NCBI GenBank assembly: GCA_023376005.1
Contig: CM042176.1
Coordinates: 12,484,694-12,548,693 of the forward strand
Length of the DNA: 64,000 nt
Direction of reading: 5' to 3'
Source of the DNA: Doryteuthis pealeii
Lineage: Eukaryota > Mollusca > Cephalopoda > Myopsida > Loliginidae
Part shown: in pieces, positions 1 to 11,450 of the stretch
How the letters are laid out: every line of letters starts with the position of its first letter
Position numbering within the stretch: position 1 is the stretch's first letter
Notes under the pieces: model-generated
Databases searched by the model: none
The model's input: only the letters and a program-made list of their open reading frames with translations
What the model was told of the DNA's origin: nothing
Translations under genes and position numbers: made by a program

Positions 1-51
1 TTCTTCTTCTTTTGATAATGTTTTTTGAGTAAAATGTTATTATCTGATAAA

Positions 52-600
52 TAATTTTATCAGAATGTACCTGAACTTTCAACATCCTATTTTAAAACAT
101 AAATTAAAATTTATTATTAGTATCTGAAATTTGTTAAAATCCAAAATATCAAACTTACTGTATACAGTAAAATGCTGCTCATCCCAAAATATTGGGCTTG
201 AATGTTCAAAATATTTAAGCTTGGATGTGAAAGGGCATATTTTTTTCAAGAATGTCATTAAAGATGATATTCCTTAAAAAAAAGGTTCAATTTATGCTAA
301 ACTTACTCAGTTTTAATGCTAAAATCTTTCAAATCTGGCTGTAAAAGAGTTAATGGTGTCAATTTAATTTCTAAGTTTTTTTGGTTATTTCCTAGTGGAG
401 TCACATGAGTGACCCAGAAAAAACAGAACCCAAATTATTTATTTTCCCATTAAACTAACCATAACCCTAAACCTTAACTCTTGTTGGACTTAAACTTAAA
501 AAAAAAAAAAATTAACAGTTTTAATACAAAATTTGTGGGTTCTGTTTTTTCTGGGTCACCCTGTATATTTATGTTACTTTAACTAGGAAACAACAGTTTT
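52..600. repeat. Third copy of a PEX26-intron sequence
   Basis: This stretch matches the sequence that follows the PEX26 exon at 27646-28170 and its duplicate at 14068-14600. It is more diverged than those two are from each other, with an extra segment near 170-200, and carries no exon. The intronic sequence may therefore itself be an interspersed repeat, or this may be an older duplication. Confidence 0.75.
388..592. mobile_element. Miniature inverted-repeat element
   Basis: The ends form imperfect inverted repeats: GTGACCCAGAAAAAACAGAA near 409 faces its complement near 539-558, and the outer parts (CCTAGT near 391, ACTAGG near 583) also pair. The loop is AT-rich. Related copies lie at about 14385-14600 and 27976-28172, each followed by a second inverted half-copy containing TTAGGGTTAG-like sequence. 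No transposase is encoded. Confidence 0.6.
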
Positions 601-941
601 TTTTTTTGGGGGGGGGGGGTTAAAAATATTTTTTTCTAAAAAGAAGAAAAACAAACTTTAATCAATGTAGAATTATTTCCTTTTTCTATCAGTAAAAAGC
701 CCCCCAAAAATTAAAAAAAATAATTATGACATGAGATTATTTTTTAAAAACTAATTACTGTATTTAACGGCACATAGGACACACTTTTTTCTCCAAAATT
801 TTGGCTCAAAAATTGCCCTACGTCTTATACATCGTAGGTGAAGTTAGAGACCTCCAATAGGCCTAGACTAATCTTCTCTATGATGCTCACTAACCCAGCT
901 TATGCTCAGTACTTTTACCTACCCTAAACTCCATGCATCCT
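601..941. other. No gene seen; low complexity
   Basis: T- and G-homopolymers, AT-rich sequence, and a short stretch near 765-830 with GCACATAGGACACAC facing CTACGTCTTATACATCG, perhaps the remains of an inverted-repeat element. No coding sequence is visible. Confidence 0.5.
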
Positions 942-1841
942 TATTTTATTAACATTACTAATACTACTATTATTATCATTTGCTCCTTTTGAGTTTTCAC
1001 ATCAGCATTAACTGATAGTCTTTCACTGGAGTCTGAGTGACAGCAAGTCTCCTCAGGTCTCCAGGACTCTTCTGAGTATTCTGGCAGATTGCAGTAGTGC
1101 AGTGTTCTGAATGGTTTCAATTCTTCCTCTGATTTCCAAACTTTCCAAACCCTTTTCCAATCCTTTTGGGACCGTTCCAAGTGCACCAACTACAATTGGT
1201 ATAACTTCACTTTCATATTCCATAACCTTTTCAGTTCTCTGGCAAGGTCCAGATATTTGTCCATTTTTTCATTTTCCTTTAGCTTCACCCTGTGATCTGC
1301 TGACACTGCAAAATCCACCAGTTGACAAGTTCTTTCTTTTTTCTTTATCAACACTAGGTCTGGTCTTCTTGCTGGGATAAGGTGATCTGTTTTTATTTCA
1401 AAGTCCCAGAGAATTTTATGCATTTCATTCTCAAGAACAGATTCTGGTTTATGCATATACCATTTTGTTGTATGGCCAAAATTAAATTTTTTGCATAATT
1501 CCCAGTGGATCACCTTCCCAACCCAGTCGTGTCTAGTTTTGTATTCTCGTTGTGCTAGTTTGTTACATTCGCAGAGTATATGGTTTACAGTCTCATCTCT
1601 ATTCCCACAAAGTCTACATTTACTATTTTGTTGGGTCTTATCAATTTTCGCTTTGATATAGTTTGTCTTTATGGCATTATTTTGTGCAGCAATTATTAAT
1701 GATTCTGTTTCTGTTTTGAGGTTTCCTTTTCTTAACCATGTCCAAGTCTTTCCATGTGCAACCTCTTCGATTTGTCGTTTGAAGTGTCCATATAATTGTT
1801 TTTCTTACCATTTTTGTTTTCTAGTCTTTGTTGTTTTTCTG

Positions 1842-1842
<1 letters not shown>
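942..1842 (-). mobile_element. REL-type non-LTR retrotransposon, 3' end
   Basis: The minus strand encodes the C-terminus of a retrotransposon polyprotein. In order: a WLRKGNL segment with ESLIIAAQ, a CRLCG...H...C zinc knuckle, a WELCKKF segment, then a RPDLVLI...LVDFAV segment resembling the PD-(D/E)XK (restriction-like) endonuclease region of R2-like elements, ending in a tail rich in R and L. The frame breaks near 1190 and 1513, so the copy is dead. The 5' part, including reverse transcriptase, is absent. The 3' end abuts ATT-type repeats. The R2-like assignment rests on the CCHC plus RPD/D pattern, not on a database match. Confidence 0.75.
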
Positions 1843-1916
<74 letters not shown>

Positions 1917-1951
1917 TTTATTATTATTATTAATCTTATTATTATTATTAT
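1843..1951. repeat. (ATT)n microsatellite
   Basis: Interrupted TTA/ATT trinucleotide run directly at the 5'-truncated edge of the adjacent LINE copy. Confidence 0.9.
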
Positions 1952-2702
1952 TTCCTGCTATTGAGATGTCTTATGTATGCTTATTGCTTGCCTGTACTGC
2001 CAAATTGCTTTTATACAGCTATATCTCTGCTTGTGTAACAATTACAGATTCACCAGTCTTAAAAAAAAAGTTTCAACAGCAAATGCACTGTATGCACCGG
2101 TCCAACTCATGATCATTGTACCATAAAGTATTTATAAAATTGAATAGCCCTAATTATTTCTCTATTGAGAGATTCCTGGCTGATTTTGAAGAGTGTGTGA
2201 GAAATTGGTTGGCAGCCTTCCGTCTATGAGAGATGATGGAGTAATGTCAAAGTTTTTGTTTTTTTTCTTCCTTTTCTTTTTTCGTCTTTGAACTACATAG
2301 CCTGGGCAGGTTCATATGGAGGATAAGCTGTTGCCTATGTAGCAAATCCCCCTTTCCATACTACCACTGTGGAAAGGTAAGGTACCAATGCAGTTTGGCA
2401 ATGGTAGTGTTGCAGGAGTTGATTGGTAGCACTGGATTTCAGTGTCGCACCACCTTAGGGACTCCGACTCCTGGTGTGAGAAATTAATGTACCAGTAATT
2501 TTGGAGGCATGAAATATGACTCTCCTCCTGTTGTCTAACCTCTACTTTCCAATGACACTCTTGTGAAAGTTATGCCAATGACTGACTATCTTCCTTAATT
2601 TTATTCAATGTTTTATAGGTTTTATTGGGGTGCTTATTGGTTACTTGGCTCTTCTGTGATCCTATTGGACACAATAAATAAATGTTAATGTTCAATTGAC
2701 TA
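1952..2702. other. Unassigned intergenic sequence
   Basis: Mixed-composition DNA without a convincing exon. Positions 2270-2500 are less AT-rich (GGAAAGGTAAGGTACC, CACCACCTTAGGGACTCC) and could be an unrecognised interspersed repeat; it is not repeated elsewhere in the window. Confidence 0.4.
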
Positions 2703-2812
2703 GTTAGTTCTGTATTTATGGAATAAGCTGTCTGCATCCATTGTGGGCTGCCGAAACACTGCATCTTTTAAAGCCTCCATGCTTCCTATAATTCGCCAAC
2801 ACTATACCTGAT
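2703..2812 (+). mobile_element. CR1/L2-like LINE 3' fragment
   Basis: Matches the end of the reverse-transcriptase ORF seen at 6520-6605 and, in reverse, at 26800-26900: WNKLP-type residues, then the GCTGCCGAAACACTGCATC stretch. Truncated on both sides. Confidence 0.7.
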
Positions 2813-3635
2813 ACTAATAATAAGTGGTTGGGTCAAAGTTAAATGACCTGAAAAAAACTAGAAAGTTTTTAGATAAAATCACTAATTCATTATAAAATCC
2901 CTTCACTGATAAATTAATACTAAAAATTTCATTAAAAACGGGTAATTCCCTGATATTTGGTTGTTGTTTTTTTTTCAATCTGAGGGGTTAGATTTATTTT
3001 GTAAAATACTTTTGTGACGTCACAATTAGTGGTACCTAAAATAAGTGTAATATTAATTTTTCTTTTCATTCTGTAAAAGAAAGATGCTGGGGATATATAT
3101 TTAAATTTCAAAAGCTATAATAATAAATAAATAATAAATATATGAATAAATGATAAAATAATGATAAATAAATAATAATAATTTTAAAAAATAATAAGTA
3201 GATAATTTTAAAAAAAAACGATAAATAATTTAAAAAATGATAAATAAATAATAATAATTCTAAAAATGATAAGTAGATAATTTTTAAAAAAATAGATAAT
3301 TAAAAAGATAAATAAATGAATAATTTTTGAAATAAAGATAAATGTTTTTTTTTAAATGATAAATTAATAATAATAATAATAATATTAAAAATTAAAAAAC
3401 ATATAAATAGATAAATAATAATTATTTAAAAAAAAAATGATTGGTAAATGATATTGTTTTAAAAAATGATGAATAGTTTTTAAAAAAAATGATGAATAAA
3501 TGATAAATTTTTAAAATGATAGTTAAATAAAATAAATATAAGTTATGAATCATTAAAAAATAGCCCCCCCCCAAAAAAAAAAAACAGAAAAATAGTAATA
3601 CAAAATTAAGTCAAAGAATTAAAGTACTCTACTAC
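2813..3635. other. AT-rich low-complexity tract
   Basis: Positions 2840-2960 resemble one arm of the long-TIR element at 42095-42490. From about 3115 the sequence is (ATAA)n/(AAT)n with A-runs. A perfect 14-bp palindrome TTGTGACGTCACAA, containing a CRE-type TGACGTCA, lies at 3012-3025; nothing nearby suggests a promoter. Confidence 0.6.
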
Positions 3636-3694
3636 TACTACTACTACTACTACTACAACAATAACAACAATAATAATAATAATAATAATAATAT
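3636..3694. repeat. (CTA)n then (AAT)n microsatellite
   Basis: Trinucleotide run immediately next to the left arm of the following foldback element. Confidence 0.9.
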
Positions 3695-3696
3695 TT

Positions 3697-4237
3697 TTGT
3701 TGGCTGGTTTTGAAGGCTATCACAATGCAAGTGTAAAGAAAAAGAAGGTAAATATTGTGTTGTTTGTTAACCTGTAATTTTTTATTCTTAATATTTCGAG
3801 ATAAAAATCTCTTCTACAGTAGATTTCTGAAACTGAAGCTATTGCTAGCGACTGTCCATTTTGTTGTGTGTCTCATATCTTCCAAATTCTCTGCAAGTGT
3901 GTGTGTGGTGGTGGTGTTTATGTATGTGTCTATGTGTGTGTGTTTGTTCAACAATGAACAGACGCACACACACATGCTAAAAGGATCAGATGGGCCTTGA
4001 AATAAACAAACACACTAATGCTTAATAATAATACAAAAAGGGTAGGCCAAACCTGGGATGATAATCAGACATTAGACGGTTGCTAGCAACAGCTTCAGTT
4101 TCAGAAATCTTCTGTAGAAGAGATTTTTATCTCGAAATATTAAGAATAAATCAAAGGTTAACAAACAACACCACAGTTACCTTCTTTTTTTCTTTACACT
4201 TGTATTGTGATAGCCTTCAAAACTGACCAACAAACCA
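3697..4237. mobile_element. Foldback element, ~165-bp arms
   Basis: Left arm 3697-3861 and right arm 4073-4237 are inverted copies (TTTGAAGGCTATCACAAT against ATTGTGATAGCCTTCAAA; ATATTTCGAGATAAAAATCT against its complement). The ~210-bp loop holds GTGTGT sequence. No coding capacity, no clear target-site duplication. Confidence 0.85.
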
Positions 4238-4595
4238 ATAGAAACACAATGCTTCAAGCAAATTATAAAACATTTTTAGTATTTTTAAAAATCTTTCTTT
4301 TATTCAACATTGAATTAATTTATTTTTAAACAACAGCTGACATATTAGTCAGAGACAAAATAATAAAGGGTTTATAAATAGAATATTTTCTTTTGTTTAG
4401 AATTTTGTTCCGTTTTTTTTTTTTTTTTTTTTTTTTTTTTCTCAGCTGATTATTCAAAGAGAAGATGATTGATGAAATTCCAACAGATGAATAATTCTTT
4501 CTTTTTAAAAAAAATTTTTTTTTTAGTTAACTGAAAAAAAAAAATGACCCATTTTCTATAAATGGTTTTTAAACCACTTGTTTTTATTATTATTA
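4238..4595. other. AT-rich sequence, no gene seen
   Basis: Long T and A homopolymers and (ATT)n up to the Helitron insertion point. No exon or structured element recognised. Confidence 0.6.
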
Positions 4596-5224
4596 CTAGC
4601 AAATATATGCACCCTCCGGGTGCAAGTATTTAAGTTTTAATGTAATAAGATATTGTATTAAATTAGAAGGGCTAATGAAACTAAATAAGAATGCAGATAA
4701 AAAGATTTGAAACAGTGGGAGTATAATAAAAAAAAATAGAACAACCGAAACTTACTCTTCTATCACTCTCGTCTTTCATTGTTATTTTTTCTAATTTAAG
4801 TATTTAGTTAAAAGATGAAGTAAAGAATAAAATGACAGTTATTTTTTCTTGTTAATGGATTTAATTTAAGATTCATTGAAGAGATTTTTGCTTATATTCA
4901 TTATAATAAAACCAAACAATTAGAAATCAATAACACTGAGCACATATTTATTAAATTCGATTTTTTAATATCAATATGCAAATTAGCCTACCCGTTCACA
5001 TTGTAAACCGCTATTTTGTTGTATATATAAATACAATTGCATATTGTTAGTATACAGATATGGTTAACAGTATTAATAATGTAGAACAATTTTATTAATA
5101 ATTGAGGTTTAAATAAAAATAAAATCATTGAGAATGTTATGTCAATAACTAAGGGAATTGTGACTTGAGTTGTAATATAGTTTCGGTTACATACAGAAAA
5201 CACACAATCTCCATTATAATAAGA
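4596..5224 (-). mobile_element. Non-autonomous Helitron, family A, copy 1
   Basis: Read on the minus strand the element begins TCTTATTATAATGG, ends with hairpin GCACCC-GGA-GGGTGC followed about 10 nt later by CTAG, and sits between host A and T without target duplication. These are the hallmarks of Helitron insertion. It is 629 bp and encodes no Rep/helicase. Copies 2 and 3 are at 10595-11244 and 58515-59150 with the same ends. Confidence 0.85.
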
Positions 5225-5231
5225 TTTACTC

Positions 5232-6362
5232 TTTTTGAGTTTTCACATCAGCGTTAGCTGATGGTCTTTCACTGGAGTCTGAGTGACAGCAAGTCTCCTC
5301 AGGTCTCCAGGACTCTTCTGAGTATTCTGGCAGATTGCAGCAGTGCAGTGTTCTGAATGGTTTCAACCCTTCCTCTGATTTCCAAACATTCCAGAATTAT
5401 TATTATTATTGGGTTTTTTACACCAGCGTAAGCTAATGGTCTTTCAGTGGAGTCTGAGTGACAAGTCTCCTCAGATCTCCAGGACTCTCCTGAGTATTTC
5501 AGTTTATTTCAACAATGCTGTTGTCTGAATAGTCTCAATTCTTCCTTTGATTTCCAGTTCTTCTTCTTCTTCTTCTTTTTCATATCAGCATTAGCTGATG
5601 GTCTTTCACTGGAGTCTGAGTGACAGCAAGTCTCCTCAGGTCTCCAGGACTCTTCTGAGTATTCTGGAAGATTGCAGCAGTGCAGTGTTCTGAATGGTTT
5701 CAATTCTTCCTCTGATTTCCAAACTTTCCAAACCCTTTTCTAATCCTTTTGGGACTGTTCCAAATGCACCAACTACAATTGGTATAACTTTCACTCTCCA
5801 TAACTTTTTCAGTTCTCTGGCAAGATCCAGATATTTGTCCATTTTTTCATTTTCCTTTTAGCTTCACCCTGTGATCTGCTGGCACTGCAAAATCCACCAG
5901 TTGACAAGTTCTTTCTTTTTTATTATTTTTGAGTTTTCACATCAGCATTAGCTGATGGTCTTTCACTGGAGTCTGGGTGACAGCATTTTTTACACCAGCG
6001 TAAGCTAATGGTCTTTCTGTGGAGTCTGAGTGACAAGTCTCCTCAGATCTCCAGGACTCTCCTGAGTATTTCATGCTTATTTCAACAATGCTGTTGTCTG
6101 AATAGTCTGAATTCTTCCTTTGATTTCCAGTTCTTTCTTTTTCTTTTGAGTTTTCACATCAGCATTAGCTGATGGTCTTTCACTGGGTCTGAGTGACAGC
6201 AAGTCTCCTCAGGTCTCCAGGACTCTTCTGAGTATTCTGTCAGATTGCAGCAGTGCAGTGTTCTGAATGGTTTCAATCCTTCCTCTGATATCCTTTTCTA
6301 ATCCTTTTGGGACTATTCCAATGCACCAACTACAATTGGTATAACTTTCACTTTCATATTAT
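5232..6362 (-). mobile_element. Cluster of REL-LINE 3' tails
   Basis: At least five fragments of the family described at 942-1842, all minus strand: about 5232-5395, 5415-5560, 5575-5920, 5925-6135 and 6140-6360. Each starts on + with TTTT(G/A)AGTTTTCACATCAGC or the variant TTTTTACACCAGCG, the 3' ends of two subfamilies. The 5575-5920 copy reaches into the endonuclease-domain region; the others contain only the C-terminal tail. Several junctions fall in short ATT or TTC repeats. Confidence 0.8.
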
Positions 6363-6372
6363 TATCATTATT

Positions 6373-7046
6373 AATCATCTTAACAACAACAACCTTGGCA
6401 CCTTTTTGATCTCCATGTTTCTAACACATGTGGGCATGCTACAAAGTCAGAAAACAGCATAGCTCACATGACTTTCTGAAACATTTTTTTCACACTCAGA
6501 GTTGCCGAGGCATGGAATAAACTGCCTGCATCCGTTGTAGGCTGCCGAAACACTGCATCTTTCAAAGACTCCATGCTTCCTGTAGTCCGCCAACACTATA
6601 CCTGATGCTCCTTTCTACACACATATGCACACACACAACGTATATTATTACTGTAAACTGTTCATGTTCATGACACTAATACACTATTCTATGTACTAGA
6701 CATGAGACTTTGATGAGTTATGGTGCACTTGAGCACTGTACACATACATGTATATTATTACTGTACACTAATACATTATTCTATGTACTAGACATGAGAC
6801 TTTGATGAGTTGTGGTGCACCTGAGCACTGTACACATACATGTATATTATTACTGTACACTAATACATTATTCTATGTACTAGACATGAGACTTTGATGA
6901 GTTGTGGTGCACCTGAGCACAGTACACATACATGTATATTATTACTGTACACTAATACATTATTCTATGTACTAGACATGAGACTTTGATGAGTTATGGT
7001 GCACCTGAGCCTGTACACAATAAATTTCATTTCATTTCAAAACAAA
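6373..7046 (+). mobile_element. CR1/L2-like LINE 3' end with 91-bp VNTR
   Basis: Forward-strand copy of the element found in reverse at 26640-27255. It contains the end of the reverse-transcriptase ORF (WNKLPAS, CRNTASF-like residues after frameshifts), then a 3' UTR in which a ~91-bp unit with TACTAGACATGAGAC is repeated about four times (6650-7015). It ends CAATAAATTTCATTTCATTTC-like, the usual terminus of this family here. Confidence 0.8.
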
Positions 7047-7475
7047 CCAAACCAAACAAATACCTTTATCGTTTATTGTTTTCATAGACCGTATTGGTTA
7101 AACTATCTGTCAAGTTACCCAGTCTAACAGCCACAGAATAGCAAGAGTTTATCCTTTGTTATTTTTAACTACTCTATTTGCTGCTGTCAATAAATGAGTG
7201 AACAAAAAAAAAAATTTAAGATGAAAGAAATCCCTTAGTAATTTACTTTGACTTTTAGATTAAGCATTCTCAATCATGACAGTGTTTGATCTAATATACT
7301 AATAAAGTACAGATTATATTAGTGCTGGTTTAACTCAGAGTGTGTTTTTTTTTCTAAAAAAAAAACAAAAAAAAACTGGTGAATTAGGAGGTTGTGAATA
7401 GGGGAGGGGTGGTCAATTGTTGATGTTAGCAGGAGTTGGTAGTGGGAGTTCTATTTAAAAAAAAATTTTTTACAG
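7047..7475. other. Unassigned AT-rich sequence
   Basis: No coding exon, no recognised repeat except homopolymer A/T runs near 7340-7375. Ends where the 66-bp satellite starts. Confidence 0.5.
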
Positions 7476-10400
7476 ATGGGGTGTATAGCAGTAAGGTTCT
7501 TACTTTATATACATATACATATATGATAAGTTGTAAACACGGTATGTTTGGAATGGCTTTTTTGCCGACAATTTTTGGGAGAATATGTGCTTAATTGGAG
7601 TCGTACCTAATTTTGAAAATTAATTAATTAATAATGATTAGGCATTAATTAATAATGATTAGGCATTCCCGCTAATTCATTATTAATTAATTAATTTTCA
7701 AAATTAGGTACGACTCTAATTAAGCACATATACATATATGTGCAATTATTTTTACAGATGGGGTGTATAGCAGTAAGGTTCTTACTTTATATACATATAC
7801 ATAATATATTAGGTATACATATTGGTACGACTCCATTAAGCACATATACATATATATAAAATTATTTTACAGATGGGGTGTATAGCAGTAAGGTTCTTAC
7901 TTTATATACATATACATATATATAAATTATTTTTACAGATGGGGTCTATAGCAGTAGATTCTAACTTCATATACATATATATAAAATTATTTTTACAGAT
8001 GGGGTGTATAGCAGTAAGGTTCTTACTTTATATACATATACATATATATAAAATTATTTTTTACAGATGGGGTGTATAGCAGTAAGGTTCTTACTTTATA
8101 TACATATACATATATATAAAATTATTTTTACAGATGGGGTGTATAGCAGTAAGGTTCTTACTTTTAATATACATATACTATATATAATTATTTTTACAGA
8201 TGGGGTTTATAGCAGTAAGGTTCTTACTTTATATACATATACATATATATAAAATTATTTTACAGATGGGGGTGTATAGCAGTAAGGTTCTTACTTTATA
8301 TACATATACATATATATAAAATTATTTTTACAGATGGGGTGTATAGCAGTAAGGTCTTACTTTATATACATATACATATATATAATATATTTTTACAGAT
8401 GGGGTGTATAGCAGTAAGGTTCTTACTTTATATACATATACATATATATAAAATTATTTTTACAGATGGGGTGTATAGCAGTAAGGTTCTTACTTTATAT
8501 ACATATACATATATATAAAATTATTTTTACAGATGGAGTGTATAGCAGTAAGGTTCTTACTTATATCATATACATATATAATTAAAATTATTTTTACAGA
8601 TGGGTGTATAGCAGTAAGGTTCTTACTTTATATACATATACATAAAATTATTTTACAGATGGGGTGTATAGCAGTAAGGTTCTTACTTTATATAATATAC
8701 ATATAATATAAATTATTTTATAGATGGGGTGTATAGCAGTAAGGTTCTTACTTTATATACATATACATATATATAAAATTATTTTTACAGATGGGGTGTA
8801 TAGCAGTAAGGTTCTTACTTCATATACATATAATAAAATTATTTTTACAGATGGGGTGTATAGCAGTAAGGTTCTTACTTTATATACATATACATATATA
8901 TAAAATTATTTTTACAGATGGGGTGTATAGCAGTAAGGTTCTTACTTTATATACATATACATATATATAAAATTATTTTTACAGATGGGGTGTATAGCAG
9001 TAAGGTTCTTCTTTATATACATATACATATATATAAATTATTTTTACAGATGGGGTGTATAGCAGTAAGGTTCTTACTTATAATACATATACATATTATA
9101 TAAATTATTTTTACAGATGGGGTGTATAGCAGTAAGGTTCTTACTTTATATACATATACATATAATAAAAATTATTTTTACAGATGGGGTCTATAGCAGT
9201 AGGTTCTTACTTTATATACATATACATATATATAAACTTATTTTTACAGATGGGGTATATAGCAGTAAGGTTCTTACTTTATATACATATACATATATAT
9301 AAATTATTTTTCAGATTGGGTGTATAGCAGTAAGGTTCTTACTTTATATACATATACATATATTAAAATTATTTTTACAGATGGGTGTATAGCAGTAAGT
9401 GTCTTACTTTATATACATATACATATATATAAAATATTTTTACAGATGGGGTGTATAGCAGTAAGGTTCTTACTTTATATACATATACATATATATAAAA
9501 TTATTTTTACAGATGGGGTGTATAGCAGTAAGGTTCTTACTTTATATACATATACATATATATAAAATTATTTTTACAGAATGGGGTGTATAGCAGTAAG
9601 GTTCTTACTTTATATACATATACATATATATAAAATTATTTTTATAGATGGGGTGTATAGCAGTAAGGTTCTTACTTTATATACATATACATATATATAA
9701 AATTATTTTTACAGATGGGTGTATAGCAGTAAGGTTCTTACTTTATATACATATACATATATATAAAAATTATTTTACAGATGGGGTGTATAGCAGTAAG
9801 GTTCTTACTTTATATACATATACATATATATAAAATTATTTTTACAGATGGGGTGTATAGCAGTAAGGTTCTTACTTTATATACATATACACATATATAA
9901 AAATTTTTTACAGATGGGGTGTATAGCAGTAAGGTTCTTACTTTATACATATACATATATATAAAATTATTTTTATAGATGGGGTGTATAGCAGTAAGGT
10001 TCTTACTTTATATACATATACATATATATAAAATTATTTTACAGATGGGGTGTATAGCAGTAAGGTTCTTACTTTATATACATATACATATATTAAAATT
10101 ATTTTACAGATGGGGTGTATAGCAGTAAGGTTCTTACTTTATATACATATACATATATATAAAATTATTTTTACAGATGGAGTGTATAGCAGTAAGGTTC
10201 TTACTTTATATACATATACATATATATAAAATTATTTTTACAGATGGGGTGTATAGCAGTAAGGTTCTTACTTTATTACATATACATATATATAAAATTA
10301 TTTTTACAGATGGGGTGTATAGCAGTAAGGTTTTTACTTCATATACATATATATAAAATTATTTTTACAGATGGGGTGTATAGCTGTAAGGTTCTTACTT

Positions 10401-10594
10401 CATATACATATATATAAATTATTTTTACAGATGGGGTGTATAGCAGTAAGGTTCTTACTTTATATACATATATATAAAATTATTTTTACAGATGGGGTGT
10501 ATAGCAGTAAGGTTCTTACTTTATATACATATACATATAATAAATTATTTTTACAGATGGGGCGTATAGCAGTAAGGTTCTTACTTTATATACA
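7476..10594. repeat. ~66-bp satellite array, about 45 units
   Basis: Units contain ACAGATGGGGTGTATAGCAG, then GTAAGGTTCTTAC, then a (TATACA)n-like section and AAATTATTTTT. Most units differ by one-base indels. Each unit has an acceptor-like TTATTTTTACAG, 15 nt, then a donor-like GTAAGG. Small ORFs starting MGCIA are products of the repeat and not genes. A solitary unit also occurs at 26376-26420. The array is split near its start by the hairpin at 7588-7735. Confidence 0.95.
7588..7735. repeat. Hairpin made from the 176-bp repeat unit
   Basis: TGTGCTTAATTGGAGTCGTA at the left faces its complement at the right, with nested ATTAATTA runs and a duplicated AATGATTAGGCATT centre. The arm sequence equals part of the unit of the 11420-13150 array, suggesting a common source element. 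Confidence 0.8.
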
Positions 10595-11244
10595 CTAGCA
10601 AATATATGCACCCTCTGGGTGCAATTATTTAAGTTTTAATGTAATAAAATATTGTATTAAATTAGAAAGGCTAATGAAAATAAATAAGAATACAGATAAA
10701 AAGAGTTGAAACCGAGGGAGTATAATAAAAGATTTGAAACAGAGGGAGTATAATGAAAATGGAACAACTGAAACTTACTCTTCCATCACTCTCGTCTTTC
10801 ATTGTTATTTTTTCTAATTTAAGTATTTAGTTATAAGAGGAAGTAAAGAATAAAATGACAGTTATTTTATCTTGTTAATGGATTTCATTTAAGATTCGTT
10901 GAAGAGATTTTTGCTTATATTCATTAAAATAAAACCAAACAGTTAGAAATCAATAATACTAAGCACATATTTATTAAATTCTATTTAATATTAATTATGC
11001 AAATTAGCCTTCCCGTTCACACTGTAAACCGCTATTTTGTTGTATATATAAATATAATTGCATGTTGTCAGTATGTAGACATAGTTAACAGTATTAATAA
11101 TGTAAGACAATTTTATTAATAATTGGGTTTAGATAAAAATAAAATCATGGAGAATGTGATGTCAAAAACTAAGAGAATTGTGACTTGAGTAGGAATATAG
11201 TTTCGGTTACAGACAGAAAAACACACATCTCCATTATAATAAGA
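10595..11244 (-). mobile_element. Non-autonomous Helitron, family A, copy 2
   Basis: Same termini as copy 1: minus-strand TCTTATTATAATGG start, hairpin GCACCC-AGA-GGGTGC, CTAG end, inserted between A and T. The flanks (…TTATATACA and TATACAATAAC…) match the uninterrupted sequence near 26395-26410, an empty site within the same window. Confidence 0.85.
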
Positions 11245-11265
11245 TATACAATAACATATACATAT

Positions 11266-11450
11266 ATAGTGTTGTCCTCAAATTAATTGCTAATGAACTT
11301 TCTGCTAGCAAGACTATATTTTGGATTACAAGGAACACTACAGATTGGACTTATATCTCAGAGGAAACCTTCAGACTATTATCAACTAACTGGATTCTGT
11401 GAAACAGAACAACTGAACCTCTACAATGGCAACTGAATTTTAACATAAAC
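11266..11450. repeat. Interspersed or duplicated ~180-bp sequence
   Basis: Begins TAGTGTTGTCCTCAAAT and runs through GAGGAAACCTTCAGAC to CTACAATGGCAACT. A near-identical copy is at 26434-26620. Both follow a 66-bp-satellite remnant and a TA-rich tract, so the copies may belong to one larger duplication. Confidence 0.7.

Noticed and set aside
765..835. Short inverted sequence with CATAGGACACAC and GTCTTATACATCG
   Set aside because: Too short and diverged to define an element from this window alone.
3012..3025. CRE-type palindrome TTGTGACGTCACAA as a promoter element
   Set aside because: No gene start, CpG-rich region or other promoter feature nearby; surrounded by AT-rich low-complexity DNA.
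7873..10598. Series of small MGCIAVRFLLYIHIHI-type ORFs
   Set aside because: All are readings of the 66-bp satellite; frame changes from unit to unit.
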